The position numbers and the translations under genes were made by a program. From contig CP012814.1 in the NCBI GenBank assembly GCA_001936135.1, forward strand, positions 1,364,001 through 1,428,000: DNA of 64,000 nucleotides, read 5' to 3'. Position 1 is the first letter of the stretch, and every line of letters starts with the position of its first letter. Positions 21,118-32,111 of the stretch are shown here, piece after piece. The stretch comes from Saccharomycopsis fibuligera x Saccharomycopsis cf. fibuligera (lineage: Eukaryota; Ascomycota; Saccharomycetes; Ascoideales; Saccharomycopsidaceae). The notes below the pieces were generated by a model that did not search any database, was not told the origin of the DNA, and saw nothing but the letters and a program-made list of their open reading frames with translations.

Positions 21118-22233
21118 ATGTCTGACAAAATGAGTATACCCACTCTTCCAAACGGCCAACCTGTGAATTTTGGATTTGGCAACAAGGGTAATAATAGCAA
21201 CGGCAAGAGTAATCAAAAAAAGAAGTCGAACAACAACAATAATAACAATAGTAGTAACAGCAATAGCACGAGTTCAAAGAAGAAGTCTTTAAATCATAAT
21301 AGTACCAACAATATTAAAGAAAGTAACGGTAACCATCGCAGACATAAATCAAATAATGCTGACTCAAACCAGAACAATAAGTCAAAGAAACAAAATAATG
21401 TACGTTCCAAAGACACCAACAACAATAGTAGTAACCCTAATCGCAGCAGTCAGGATAATGGAAACGTTTCTAGCGGTTCTAACAATTCTAATGGTCCACT
21501 CAAATCTGACGAGAGTGGATCTTATGCTGGATCTTCTTTCCATGTTTCCCAGCCAAAGTTGAGCGATTTGCCAAAACCTTCATTTGGAAGCAAACCTGCT
21601 CCAAACAGCGGCAGTAGTAGCCATAGTCATGCTGAATCAGGAGCCCCGGTTGGTGCCGTTAAGGTTACTTTTGACCAACTTCTTGGCACAACTAGTAACA
21701 GCAATAACAACCTGCCTCAAGTGACTCATCAACAACTACATTCACATACCCAACAACATCAGCCCCCTATAGCAAATTATAGTCATCACCAGCATCAGCA
21801 CCAGAACCAGCACTATCAGAATTATCATCCTGCCCAAATTGCTCTTCCTCCTGGTGCTGCTCCTGGCGCTGCTATTCCAGTTGGGTTTCCGCAGTTTAAC
21901 AGCACATATCCACCCTCTCCAGGCCCCCGAACAAATGTTGTTCCACCAGTGGGTTTTTATCCAGCGCCACCACCACCGCCTCATCAGTATTATCAGCCTC
22001 CATTACCATACCCAGCACCACAAACTGCGGGCCATCAGCTTGTATATCAACTGCCTAATCATGCTGTTGGACCTCAAATACCAGCGGGAATCCCTAATGG
22101 TGGCTATTTTCCCAATGGAAATAGCTGCAATTATAGTCCAGTTTCTACCCATGGTGTTGTGGCTAATACTGCTTCTCCAGTTAACGCAAATCAAGATATT
22201 GCCAGTGAGTTAAAGAGACAATTAAACATATAA
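21118..22233 (+). CDS. Candidate Edc1/PNRC-type mRNA decapping activator
   Basis: 371-aa low-complexity protein (Asn/Lys/Ser-rich N-terminus, His/Gln/Pro-rich C-terminus). The only ordered-looking segment is YAGSSFHVSQPKLSDLPKPS at residues 136-155. This is the established Dcp1/Dcp2 activator signature: a YAGxxF activation motif that stabilises the active Dcp2 conformation, followed by a proline-rich LPKP motif (151-154) that binds the Dcp1 EVH1 domain, as in Edc1/Edc2 and PNRC2. The basic Asn-rich N-terminus would suit RNA binding. A short conserved-looking helix VTFDQLLGT follows. Expected location: cytoplasm and P-bodies. Call by motif only; yeast Edc1 and Edc2 are shorter. Confidence 0.75.
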   Translation: MSDKMSIPTLPNGQPVNFGFGNKGNNSNGKSNQKKKSNNNNNNNSSNSNSTSSKKKSLNHNSTNNIKESNGNHRRHKSNNADSNQNNKSKKQNNVRSKDTNNNSSNPNRSSQDNGNVSSGSNNSNGPLKSDESGSYAGSSFHVSQPKLSDLPKPSFGSKPAPNSGSSSHSHAESGAPVGAVKVTFDQLLGTTSNSNNNLPQVTHQQLHSHTQQHQPPIANYSHHQHQHQNQHYQNYHPAQIALPPGAAPGAAIPVGFPQFNSTYPPSPGPRTNVVPPVGFYPAPPPPPHQYYQPPLPYPAPQTAGHQLVYQLPNHAVGPQIPAGIPNGGYFPNGNSCNYSPVSTHGVVANTASPVNANQDIASELKRQLNI

Positions 22234-22769
22234 TTTTGGCATGCGTTGTCAAGTGTTTTCTCAGACAATTTTAATTCACTTTTTACTTTTTTTTTCTTTT
22301 CTTTTTTTTCCTTCATTCAATTTATCATTTTTCTATTTTATTGTTACTTTTTTTTTGAAAATTTTTTTATTCAATTTTATAACTTACCCCTTCTGTCTTC
22401 TTTTTTTTTGATCTTCTAATTTTTCCTTTATCTTCTTTTCAATCTTTTTCTCTGGTTTAAAGGTTTTGGTTTTTTTTTTTTTTTTTTTTCATTTTTTTGC
22501 CTTTTCCCCTGTTTTATTATTATTTACTGATATTGATATTACCATGACTATTATCACTACTGTTTATGTGACTTCGCTACTCCTGCATTTTGATTATTTT
22601 TCAAATGTTGCTTGATTTTGGTTTTGATGACCATAAATTTTGTTTTAACGACTTTTACCAACATGATTTATTTTTGTTCTTTTATCTATTTGGTTACTCT
22701 ACCCTACATTTTCCCTTGTTTTCCTCTCGTCTTCATCCTTTTGTACTTCTTCATCTCCATCCTTTCTAT

Positions 22770-22803
<34 letters not shown>

Positions 22804-24119
22804 CTAGATCTCAAAGCTTGTGGTTTTGTTACGTTACTATAAGTTTTTAAAAAAAAAGTTCGGTGAACTTTGTTAATTGGTTGAACATCTTTTACAATAT
22901 TTTGTAGTGACTATAGTGGTATATTACAGAGATAAAATAACGATTTCTTCAAAGACGAGTATAGTATTATGATACCAGCCAAACTGCTGTTGTCATCATA
23001 ATTAAACATGTGCACAACTTGGTCCATATATTTACTGCTACAAAAACAAAAACAAAAAAAAATAAAAATAAAAAAATACAACAAATAAAAAAAATAAAAA
23101 AAAATAAAAAAATACAACAAATAAAAAAAAGAAAAAAAAACACACACTAGTTGTGACCTTGTAACTCGTCCAGTCTTTATATACTACAGTACTATTGTAT
23201 TATTGTTGAAATATTATGAATGCCATCTTTTAAAACTGTTTAACCAAAATGTTCACCGGATGAAAAATAATAAACGAAATTATCATAAAATTATTCAAAA
23301 GTTGTTTTCAAAGAAAAGCATATTTGGAGCTGCTTTATAGGGTATATCCTATTAAAGTAACCATAACGCAAATCCAGAAAAAATGGCCGCAAAAAAAGCT
23401 CGTCTGTAAATCATAAATTGTGTACTGAAAAAATAACATACAGAATGTAATGTAAAATAATAGCCTTTTAAAAGTTTTGAAAATTTAAGTAAAGGACAGT
23501 TATCGGATAAACTAATCTGGCGCCAAAGTCTAAACTTTATGCAATGGTATGATGCTTCTTTGTTTGTTGGTTTGTTTCAAAAGCCCGGCTATTATGATAT
23601 TAGTTGTCGTTGCTTTGGCATTTTGGTTGCGTCTGCAGGTAGCGGAGCCTCTTTAGCGATCGCTGCATATCAAACATTTTGTCAAACATTTTCCCGCGAA
23701 ATATTATCTAATATTGCTGGTTTCAAAATATTTGACTTTGCAATTTTGTAGCACATTGGGTATACCACTAAATCTTTTGAGGTCGTCGGTGAGGTAACTA
23801 AGCTTAGTTAACAAGCTAATGTGTTCTAGCCCAGAGCGTCGTTTCCATTGCTTGGCGTTTTTTTTTGATTTACGAGGAGTTTTTTCAACATTGCAGCAGC
23901 TGCTAGCAGATATTATTTGCCTAGACTATATTATACTGGTTGAGGAAAAGTATCATTTACCAGATTTTAGAAAATGATATTCCTGATTTTGTTTGAAGTA
24001 TGACTTTATATTACAGCAAATGAGCAAATTGGAAGTATAAGAGGAGATAAGAGGCATGGATAATTTTATTGATGATTATGGTTTAAAACTTCTTTAGTTT
24101 CCAGTGATATCACAAAGAC
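22234..24119. other. Gene-free AT-rich region with homopolymer tracts
   Basis: 1.9 kb without a supportable gene, directly downstream of the Edc1-like gene. It is dominated by T tracts, including 31 consecutive Ts at 22773-22803, and by an A-rich tandem array at 23040-23142. From 23200 to 24119 the sequence is AT-rich and featureless. Confidence 0.5.
23040..23142. repeat. A-rich tandem repeat
   Basis: An A-rich array built from AAAAAT units contains a longer unit (AAAAAATACAACAAATAAAAA) present twice at a spacing of about 32 bp. It sits downstream of a long T tract, so the two could pair in a transcript. Confidence 0.75.
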
Positions 24120-25019
24120 AACTAACTCGATTTGTCCATAAGTAAAAAACCGAATTCAAAACAAAAAAACTCTTCAAACATTATCACATCCGCTGTCCTT
24201 GAAGCCCTTACCATTGCTCTTTTAAGTTTTTCACCACCAACTTTAGTCGATGCTGCTCCAGTAGCATCACCACAACAATCACAGACCATCTCAAGAAGCA
24301 AACATGGCTCCATATCCAGCGAAAAATATCTTGACTATGGAATTCAAAGAATTTCAGATATCCATATATCGAATTAACCTTATGTAACAATAAACAGAAA
24401 GTTCCAGTGACCCTTGATACTTCTGATCCGATAGTTTGGGTTCCTTGTGAAAATACCAAATATATTGGCCGAGAACGGAGCGGAATCCCAAAATCTAAGG
24501 TTTTGCAAACTTCAGAGACTTATTTAAGTTCTTTTCAGTCAACAGTGAAAAGTCCAAAATACCTTGGAAACCAATATGCAAATAATTTGATTAGAGGATA
24601 TAAGCTTTATTTTGGTGAGGGGGATAAAGTTAGGATGGTAGCAAATGTTGGATACCCATAAACACTACAATGACTTCTGGGGTGCTTGGTATGAAACTGA
24701 TCAAGCTGCAAGTACTTTAAAGTATGTTTCTCTTCAAAGTAACACGCATAATAAAGTGGATGCAATGGTGTTTGATTTCTCCGGTACTAAAATCACAATA
24801 CCTGGATCATACTCAATAGGTAAAGTCAAAGCTAATAATGAAGCAGGGTATATGTGTTTTTGGAATGTTTTACCCCATAAATCGAATGAACCAATTCTTG
24901 GCGCTCCATTTTTCGAAGCTATTATTGCAAATTTCGATTTTGATAAGAGAGAAATTGGAGTGGCTAATACCAAAGACGCTTTAAACGATTATAAAACAGA
25001 GAAGAACTATTCTAGCTAG
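24120..25019 (+). pseudogene. Decayed secreted aspartyl protease
   Basis: Remains of a pepsin-family gene spread over several frames. The first frame (to about 24377) gives a hydrophobic leader and a KYLDYGIQRISDIHIS segment like the start of a mature candidapepsin. The second frame begins with a match to the first active-site strand, VTLDTSDPIVWVP, where DTG has become DTS. The third (24645-25019) ends with the family's C-terminal strand EPILGAPFFEAIIANFDF and IGVANTKD. In-frame stops and frame changes near 24377 and 24655 separate the pieces. The second catalytic DSG/DTG is not found, and the total length (about 300 codons) is short for the family. Clearly non-functional; it may derive from a candidapepsin or yapsin-type gene. 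Confidence 0.82.
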
Positions 25020-26370
25020 TTGCAAAGTTAACTTAGTTTACCATAACATTATTATTTTTTCTTCTGGAATTATTCACTTTATCTTGCATATCTCAATTAC
25101 TTATATACTATAACACAAATACCAACTGTTTATATCTACATTTATTGACTTTGATGTGTAGCAGTTCCAAACTTAATAGTTCACATATTGTTTCGTTTTA
25201 ATTTTAAACTTTCTTATTTGAAATTTTTTTGTCAAGTTTAGCAAGAAACATACTTTCTCGAAACAGGGAAAAGGTTTCAATCACGCGGATTCTTTCTGTA
25301 ATAATACGACATGCTCTTATTGAGCATAATTAATTAATGCAGGTTTTGCATTGGTCGGACGTTCTATAGAAGAGAAACTACAAAAATTTAGGCAACTGTT
25401 CTTTACCTTGTATTTCTATTTATAACCCAAAATTCTGATGGTATGTGTACCTATTTTATTTATTTGTAATACAATGCCAAATCTGTGCGTCAACTGATGA
25501 ATAATTTGAACTAATGGTGCCATATAACAATGAGTATAGCTCATATATTTTAAAGATAAGAAACCGATCATGATGTTTCCTCAATTGTTATGTTTCATTA
25601 AATGATCCAGTAAGTAAGCTTGAAAGTTTCCCGTTGTATCACCGACATGTATGAGTATTAAGGACAAGGAGTATGTCATTAGTCACCTAAGCAAACACTG
25701 ATGTGGTTTTCCAAATGAAAGCCTTTTTTTTTTGGACACAAAGGGTCCATTATCATCACTGGAAGCAACTACCAGGAAAGTACGGCATCGCTTGGAGCAG
25801 CAACATTCAAGAGAACAAGCGACAGCAACTGTACAGAGAATTTTGACGGGGTCTGTCCTCCGAAGGCAGTGGGGATCAGGGGTGTTGCGACTCGAGAGTG
25901 TTGTCAAACTGGGATGCTCGGGGCAGAAAGTGTGGAAGTGCAAGATGTTCAGCAGAGCATATAGTATTACCTCCTCTACCAAGCCAATGGGCCAGGGCGT
26001 TTTGGGAATACGTAATAAGCTGTGTGGCCTTTCACAAATTCTCTTAAATGTCGATCAAAGTGAATATTTGGGTGAACGCGCATGTTGAGCAATCTGTGTG
26101 ATATGATATACACGTGATAATCCTTCTGCTAAAATATTTTCTATTTCGATTTGGCGAAGCGTCTTAGCATTTGAGACATCCAACTGCTATCCTCTTCTCG
26201 TCTCTTGTTCTTCTCATCAGTAGTCTTTTAAGACCTACCAATAGCACCCTTATATTCAGATTTTGCTTACTATATTATACATTCGCTCGCTATTTCATCA
26301 ATTTCTCTATTGCTTTCAAACTCTTTCAATTAGAGGTTAATTCTTTCCAAGACAATCGCTAACTAACAGT
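25020..26370. other. Intergenic region with a GC-richer island
   Basis: 1.35 kb between the protease pseudogene and PEF1. Most is AT-rich and featureless, but about 25735-26050 is distinctly GC-richer and open on both strands (99 and 118 codons, no family resemblance). It could be a gene remnant or a non-coding RNA locus; I cannot assign it. Confidence 0.4.
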
Positions 26371-27895
26371 ATGTCTCGCCCAAGAGGAGGCACAGACGAA
26401 TTAGTGGTACGTATACTTACTCTTCACCATCATCATAATCTTCTTCCGTTTTAGGAAACTGATTCACTACTCGCCAGCCTGGGCTTGGGTGAGGGGCTTA
26501 TACTACCACTGCCCGCTCTGATCTCGGCATTGTCAGCATTTTTTTTTTTCTTTTACTCGTTATATAACGAAATCATCCTCTTATTTATCGGGTAAAAAAA
26601 TACTAACAGAAACGTAATAACAGGTGTTTCCTACTCCAAAAGAAGCTTTTGGTAGGGCTGCTCAGCACCAGCGACAACAACAACAGCAACAACAATACAT
26701 GCAACAGGCCAGACAGCAGTCACGACCACAGAGGAAACCACCTCCAGGGGTGCATTCAATGGCTAATGGCCATAGCCATGCTCATGTTCAACAACAACAC
26801 CAGCAGCAGCCATTGCAAAGTCTGGCTACTTATCCACAAACACATACATCGCAAGCTCAGCAATTCAACCCAAGGCCAATGCCATCAAACTATACCGCAC
26901 AAGCGGCCATTCCATCAAATGCTAATGGCTACCATCATGGACATCCTCACCAACACCAACAACCGGCTACGGCTGCTGCTCCTGTTCGTCCTTTACCACA
27001 GCAACGAGTACAGCGGGTGGCTCCTGTTCCTCCACCTCTACATCCAGTTCAGCGTACGAGGCAAGCTTCTTCTCCGATAATCCAACTGCCTGTATCTCCA
27101 ATGGGCACTACGACACAACAAATCCCACAACAAATGACACTGCCAAGGGCTCAACCAATGACTCAACCGATTGCTCCACAAATGACTCAACCGGTTTACC
27201 AGCAACCAGTTTATTCTTCTCCTTCTGCTGCTGCTCAGCAAATAATCCCACAAGCAACTCAACAACAGCATCAATATGTCAATGGATCAATGGATGGTTC
27301 TGTTCCATTGTATCAGCAGCAACCTCCTCAAGAAATTCGCCAGCCAAATCCATTAGCTCGTCAGGACACCTCTGAGGCTGAAAGATTAGAAATGCAACTT
27401 CGTGAGCTTTTCAGCAAAGTTGACCGTAATCATTCTGGTGAATTAAGTGAAAAAGAGCTCGCTTTGGCTTTGTATAATACTGACAAGACACAATTTCAAG
27501 CATCTACCGTTAAGGTAATGATTAAATTGTTTGATAAGGATGGATCTGGTACAATTGATTTCCGCGAATTTTACCATTTATGGAATTACATTTCTCATTG
27601 GAGAAAAGTGTTTGCCGTGTATGACAAGGATAAAAGTAATACTATTACATTTAGTGAATACCAAGAGACTTTGAAAAGTTTTGGGTATCGGTTGCCGACG
27701 GATACAGTTCTATTTGTTTTCCAAAAATTCAGCCATGGCGGTGGTGGGATTTATTTGAAATTTGATAGCTATGTTGAAAGTCTTATTTGGCTTCTTAGAT
27801 GCACTAATTCGTTCAAAAAATTTGATTCACAAGAAACAGGAGTGGCAGTGTTCCCATTTGACAAGTATATTCAAGAGATTTTGGGGTTCCAGTGA
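26371..27895 (+). CDS. PEF1: Penta-EF-hand protein Pef1 (two exons)
   Basis: Two exons, 26371-26406 and 26624-27895, give 435 aa. Exon 1 encodes MSRPRGGTDELV and joins in phase to VFPTPKEAFGRAA. The N-terminal two thirds is Gln/Pro/His-rich. The C-terminal domain (about 265-435) has EF-hand loops DRNHSGELSEKE, DKDGSGTIDFRE and DKDKSNTITFSE, then degenerate hands ending IQEILGFQ. This is the penta-EF-hand layout of ALG-2/peflin and yeast Pef1, a calcium- and zinc-binding protein active in polar growth and budding. The longest open frame alone starts at a GTG, which is the first codon after the splice acceptor, so the short first exon is needed to supply an ATG. Confidence 0.93.
26407..26623 (+). 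other. Intron of PEF1
   Basis: 217-bp intron with donor GTACGT, exact branch point TACTAACA at 26601-26608 and acceptor ACAG at 26623. It falls between codons (phase 0). Confidence 0.92.
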
Positions 27896-29490
27896 GCTGG
27901 AAGCTGGAAGCGCTAACTTGTTGTTTTCTACTTTACTCTATATTTTATGCTGCTCTAGCTGCTGACTCTTTGTTACTGTTTGATTTTTCTGAGTCTAACA
28001 GTAATTTCGTTAATGAAAAGTGATATTAGCTTACAATATTTTACAAATCTAACGACTTTTGTGGCCTTCATATGGTAAAGATGGATTATATTATTAAGCT
28101 TTTCCTGTTATATTAACACTTAGTTTTTTACTAGTTATATCTTTTCTTGTTTTTTATTTTTTTTTTTTTCATCACGCTAGCTTTTCCATCTGCTTATTTT
28201 ATATCCTTTATGGTTCATAATCTTTTGCTCTACTATATCATTACCATTAAGTGGTTTTCGTTCCTTTTGATTCTTTAGATAGTGTCTGATCATGGGAAAT
28301 TGTTGCACATTGTATTATTGCTTTTTTATTTTACAACTATTGGTTTGTTTTCTATTGGTTTGCTTTCTGTGGGTTTGTTGCACTTTAATTTTTGGTATGT
28401 TGCTAACTAAGTATTGAATTGTAAATATTGAATTTTTTTGTAAATTATGCATCAATAACAATTTAATAACCATCATCTATCACAACATTGAATGAAGCTA
28501 ACAACAGTGCTGTATAATAGTGAAGTTAAGATATTATGTTATCAAGGTCCATTTGTAAAATAAGTATATGAATAACCCATCTAATTCCCTCGCAAAACAC
28601 CTCTGTAACTTCCATTTTAGGAAAGTATTGGTCATAAGTTTACTACGACACTGCCTGAAATTAACTATTTAACCAGAAGTAATCACTATTTTCTATTTAG
28701 TTTTACTTAGTTAATACATTATCGCTTATTTTACCAAACAGCCTTACTACACCATTATTAAATTTCCAAACTTTCAAGTTTTGAATGTTTGCTGTCTTTA
28801 CACTAAACCAGGATGCTGCTCAGTTTCTCAAAGCAACAACAAGCCCCTCACTATTCAAAAATGACGCATCTTGTTAATGTTTAGCCATGATCAGTTATAC
28901 AGGTAGTATAATCTCAATATTCGCAACTTTTTCTCTTCTATATATAGGTTATAAAGCTCGCAAACCCAATTTATACGATTTGATATATATTACATTTACC
29001 CCTTTTAAGTTATTGACTGGGTACCATTACCTAGAACCAAAGGAAAACTTTGATCGCTTACAAAACAATAACAGAGAATAAACAGTGAATTTGTCAGCTT
29101 ATTATTTTATAACGTTTTAATTTAAGTGAGCATCATTTCATTTGAAACTTTCTTAGCATTTTCCCTTTTACAATAGGAACCTTTGAACAGTTACGAACGG
29201 TCAACGCTTCACCCTTAGCATTCCCCGGCAATATTCTTCTTTTATTTATTAGCTATGTTTATGTTTCTCAAGGAGAAATTATGCTTATGAAAACAATATG
29301 TTGATGACGCTTCTGAGAGAAGATTCAATCATTTGAAAAAAGTGTCAAGACTATATTAGGTGCATTGACACATATTGCCAGTACCGTCGTAGTTTTGAGC
29401 TGGTGGTGCCTACGGGTTGCCAAAAACATTAGAATTTTGAGCAACCTAACTTGCATTACAATTTGATTATAGTATAGTGAATGAGTTATC

Positions 29491-29525
<35 letters not shown>

Positions 29526-30169
29526 TATTTGTATTCAATTGTTTGTACCCACCAGTTGTGCTTTTGAGGCACACCAATTTTTTCTTGCCTTACATACTAG
29601 ATTTTCTGTTCTATCAAAGTTGGAAAAGAATATTTTGAAAGATCACCACGTGGGCAACTTCGACCATGTCACTAATTTATAACTAAGTTATAAAACATTT
29701 GTGTTGTTGCGCAATATTATAATGGCAGAAACTTACAAGAGGCATTCGATTTCCAAAAGTAGTATTAGTAAGCATATAATAAGTATATAAGCAACGATGC
29801 CATAGCTAATCTTTTTAAACATGTATGCTTCGCTGAGAATTTTTTTTACATGCTTTTATGCCACAAGACCTACATATTTGTAACAATGAAAGTTCCAGAA
29901 ATATGCTTGTTCAAGGGCCTAAGCCGAATTGCATTAACATGCTGGTGTATTGTAAAATAGTGTCTATGAGGTTGATTATTAATGGAAAGCAGACAGTGAA
30001 TGTTGGACTTAAAAAATATGATGTGCATGGACGCTCATAAAATGTCGAATATTAATCCTTTTGATTATCTTGTACCTCTGAATACTAAAATACTGAGTAA
30101 GCTAGCTATTTCTGTTTTTACGTTATCCCTAAACATATACCAAAAGTAAAAGAAAAATGAAAATATTAT
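27896..30169. other. Gene-free AT-rich region
   Basis: 2.3 kb with no supportable gene. A 64-codon ATG frame at 28887-29081 with one hydrophobic stretch (GSIISIFATFSLLYIGYKA) is the only candidate and lacks support. A run of 31 Ts occupies 29494-29524. The rest is AT-rich without repeats that I can see. Confidence 0.45.
28887..29081 (+). CDS. Possible small membrane protein, doubtful
   Basis: 64-codon ATG frame with one predicted membrane span near the N-terminus and a polar tail (YLEPKENFDRLQNNNRE). No family recognised and no clear promoter. It sits alone in a gene-free stretch flanked by pseudogenes, so it may be a chance frame or a gene fragment. Confidence 0.2.
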   Translation: MISYTGSIISIFATFSLLYIGYKARKPNLYDLIYITFTPFKLLTGYHYLEPKENFDRLQNNNRE

Positions 30170-31730
30170 AGACATCTTCAGAGAAGGTTGTACTATTGTC
30201 CCGGACAAATACAGAAGCAAGAGCATTATCTATACTTTCGTACTATTCTGCATGACTTTTGAAAACTTGAATGTTACTAGCGCTTTAACAACTTCCTTTT
30301 TAATTGCTAAACAGTTTGATGCTTCATCCACCACTGTTTCATGGGCGCTATCTGCTTATGCTTTAATATTAGGAGCTTTTATTATCTTTCTTGGTAAATT
30401 AGCCGATGTGATAGGCGTCCATACGGTTTTTTAATGGGTATCTCATCCATATCTATCTTATCCCTCATAACTGCAGCAATCGAAGATTCTGCAATTAAGA
30501 TGATTTTATTTTAATCACTTCAAGGTATTTCTGCTGATGCTTATGCCTAGCGGGTATGCTTTAACTGCAAACTATTTCCACGAACCGGCATTAGGCAAAA
30601 CAGTAAGAGGTTTAGCTGTTTCGCTAACTTCAAGTTTTGGTGGTCTCGGGAAAATCCTTGGATATGCATTTTCTTTAAAAAATATCGGTTATAAAGGGTT
30701 TTTCAACTTCACTTTTTCAACATGAGCATTGTGTTCAATTGTGCTTTACTTAATAATCATTCCTGTAAAGGAACCGCAGGCTACAAAGATTTGAAATTTA
30801 AAAACTTAGACTTTGCTGGAGTGACCATGCTTCTTATTGGTTTACTGCTAATAATTTTTGGGCTCACTGAAGGTGGTGTTACTTGGAATCCACCAAAGGT
30901 CAACGTTACTATTCCAATTGGTGTTGCGTTGATAGTAAAGATGGTATTGCTTGAATTTGTATACTTGAGAAATGATAAAGATAAATACCAAAATAAAGTG
31001 GTGCTATCTAACGCCAAGTCTGTGGAAGATGATAAACTAAAGAAATGTTAATAATGCCATTGATACTGGAGACAATTATGATTGCACATCTCAACACTCT
31101 GAAGAGGTAGACTGGAGGCTTTCAGTAAAGTTAATGTTTCCAAAAGAGGCTTTTAACATTAAAAATCTTTTTCTATATTCTGTGGAGGTAATTTTGATAC
31201 ACTTTTCTTGCATTGGTTCTATGTCAATATTAATCCAGTATCATATATATGCGGACTATTATTCCGCTTTGCTCTCATCAATCAAAGTGCTTCCAATCTC
31301 TTTTGGCCTTGTATTTGGTTGTCTTTGCTTTTCAGAAAAGATAGTAAAATTTACTACAATTAAAGACTTTATCATTTTGTCTGCTATGGTCCTACTTGGG
31401 TGCTCAATCTGTATATTATAGCGTCTAATCCTCGTATCTTTAATCAAAGGGATTAGTGACGGCTGATCAGCTTTTTAGAACTTGCATTATTTTTTGATGA
31501 GTGACTTTATCAGTTTCTTCAGTTCATTGATTTCTGTCTATCTGTGTGGGTCAGTGGCTTGCCGCTGCCCTTAACCATTTGGAATACTTGATAACATTCA
31601 AAAGGTTTTCACTGTGCTTCAAAGAAACAAACTCTGCTTCTTTCTCTGCATTAACCGAGTGTTTCAGTGCTGATGTTGGTAATTATCGATTTCTAGTCGG
31701 TATAGCCGCTTTCAACTTTGCGTTACTGTA
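30170..31730 (+). pseudogene. Decayed MFS drug:H+ antiporter (DHA2/ATR1-like)
   Basis: Fragments of one multi-pass transporter lie in order on the plus strand but in different frames. They are: an N-terminal piece with FENLNVTSALTTSFLIAKQF and LSAYALILGAFIIFLGKLAD (30252-30434), LLMLMPSGYALTANYF (about 30530-30725), a middle piece LDFAGVTMLLIGLLLIIFGL (30722-31051), and a later one with LLSSIKVLPISFGLVFGCLC (31134-31421). A last piece to 31730 is less certain. The pattern, including the PSGYALTANYF and LDFxG motifs, is that of 14-span DHA2 transporters such as Atr1. Several stops and frameshifts make it non-functional. The exact substrate class is unknown. Confidence 0.83.
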
Positions 31731-32111
31731 GCATTTTTGGGCCCGTTTGGCCAATTTTCCTCAGAAATAAAGCTAAAAAGACAGACTCGGGGATACTTAA
31801 AGATTACAGATTCAAGTTTATACTTTTATTAGCCAAATCATGAGATTCACACTCTGTAAATTATCATAAAATCCTGTTCGCCCTTGTTATATATTGAAGC
31901 CGGTTCATGTTATGATAATATCCGGGTGACCCTTTAAAAAATAAGAAAATGCTGCGAAGCCGCAGACAGCACGAACGAGGATGAAGAAGAAGAAGAAGAA
32001 AAAAAAAATTCAGTCCAGTATTAGCCATAGTGCCAGAACATAGAAACAACCACAACAACTATAGCATATCCCCACTCCTCCCTCCACAGCGTACCTATAC
32101 AGACCACCACC
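31731..32111. promoter_or_regulatory. Upstream region of the eIF3k gene
   Basis: 380 bp between the MFS pseudogene and the eIF3k ATG. It includes a GAA-type purine tract (31979-32008) followed by an A/C-rich leader that ends ACCACCATGG around the start codon. No other gene is seen. Confidence 0.4.

Noticed and set aside
23539-23751. 70-codon ATG frame with a small-residue-rich hydrophobic stretch
   Set aside because: Isolated, no homologous look to any transporter segment and no continuation in other frames, so no basis for a pseudogene call.
25683-26088. Two overlapping open frames on opposite strands (99 and 118 codons)
   Set aside because: Neither shows a family motif; reported only as a GC-rich island.
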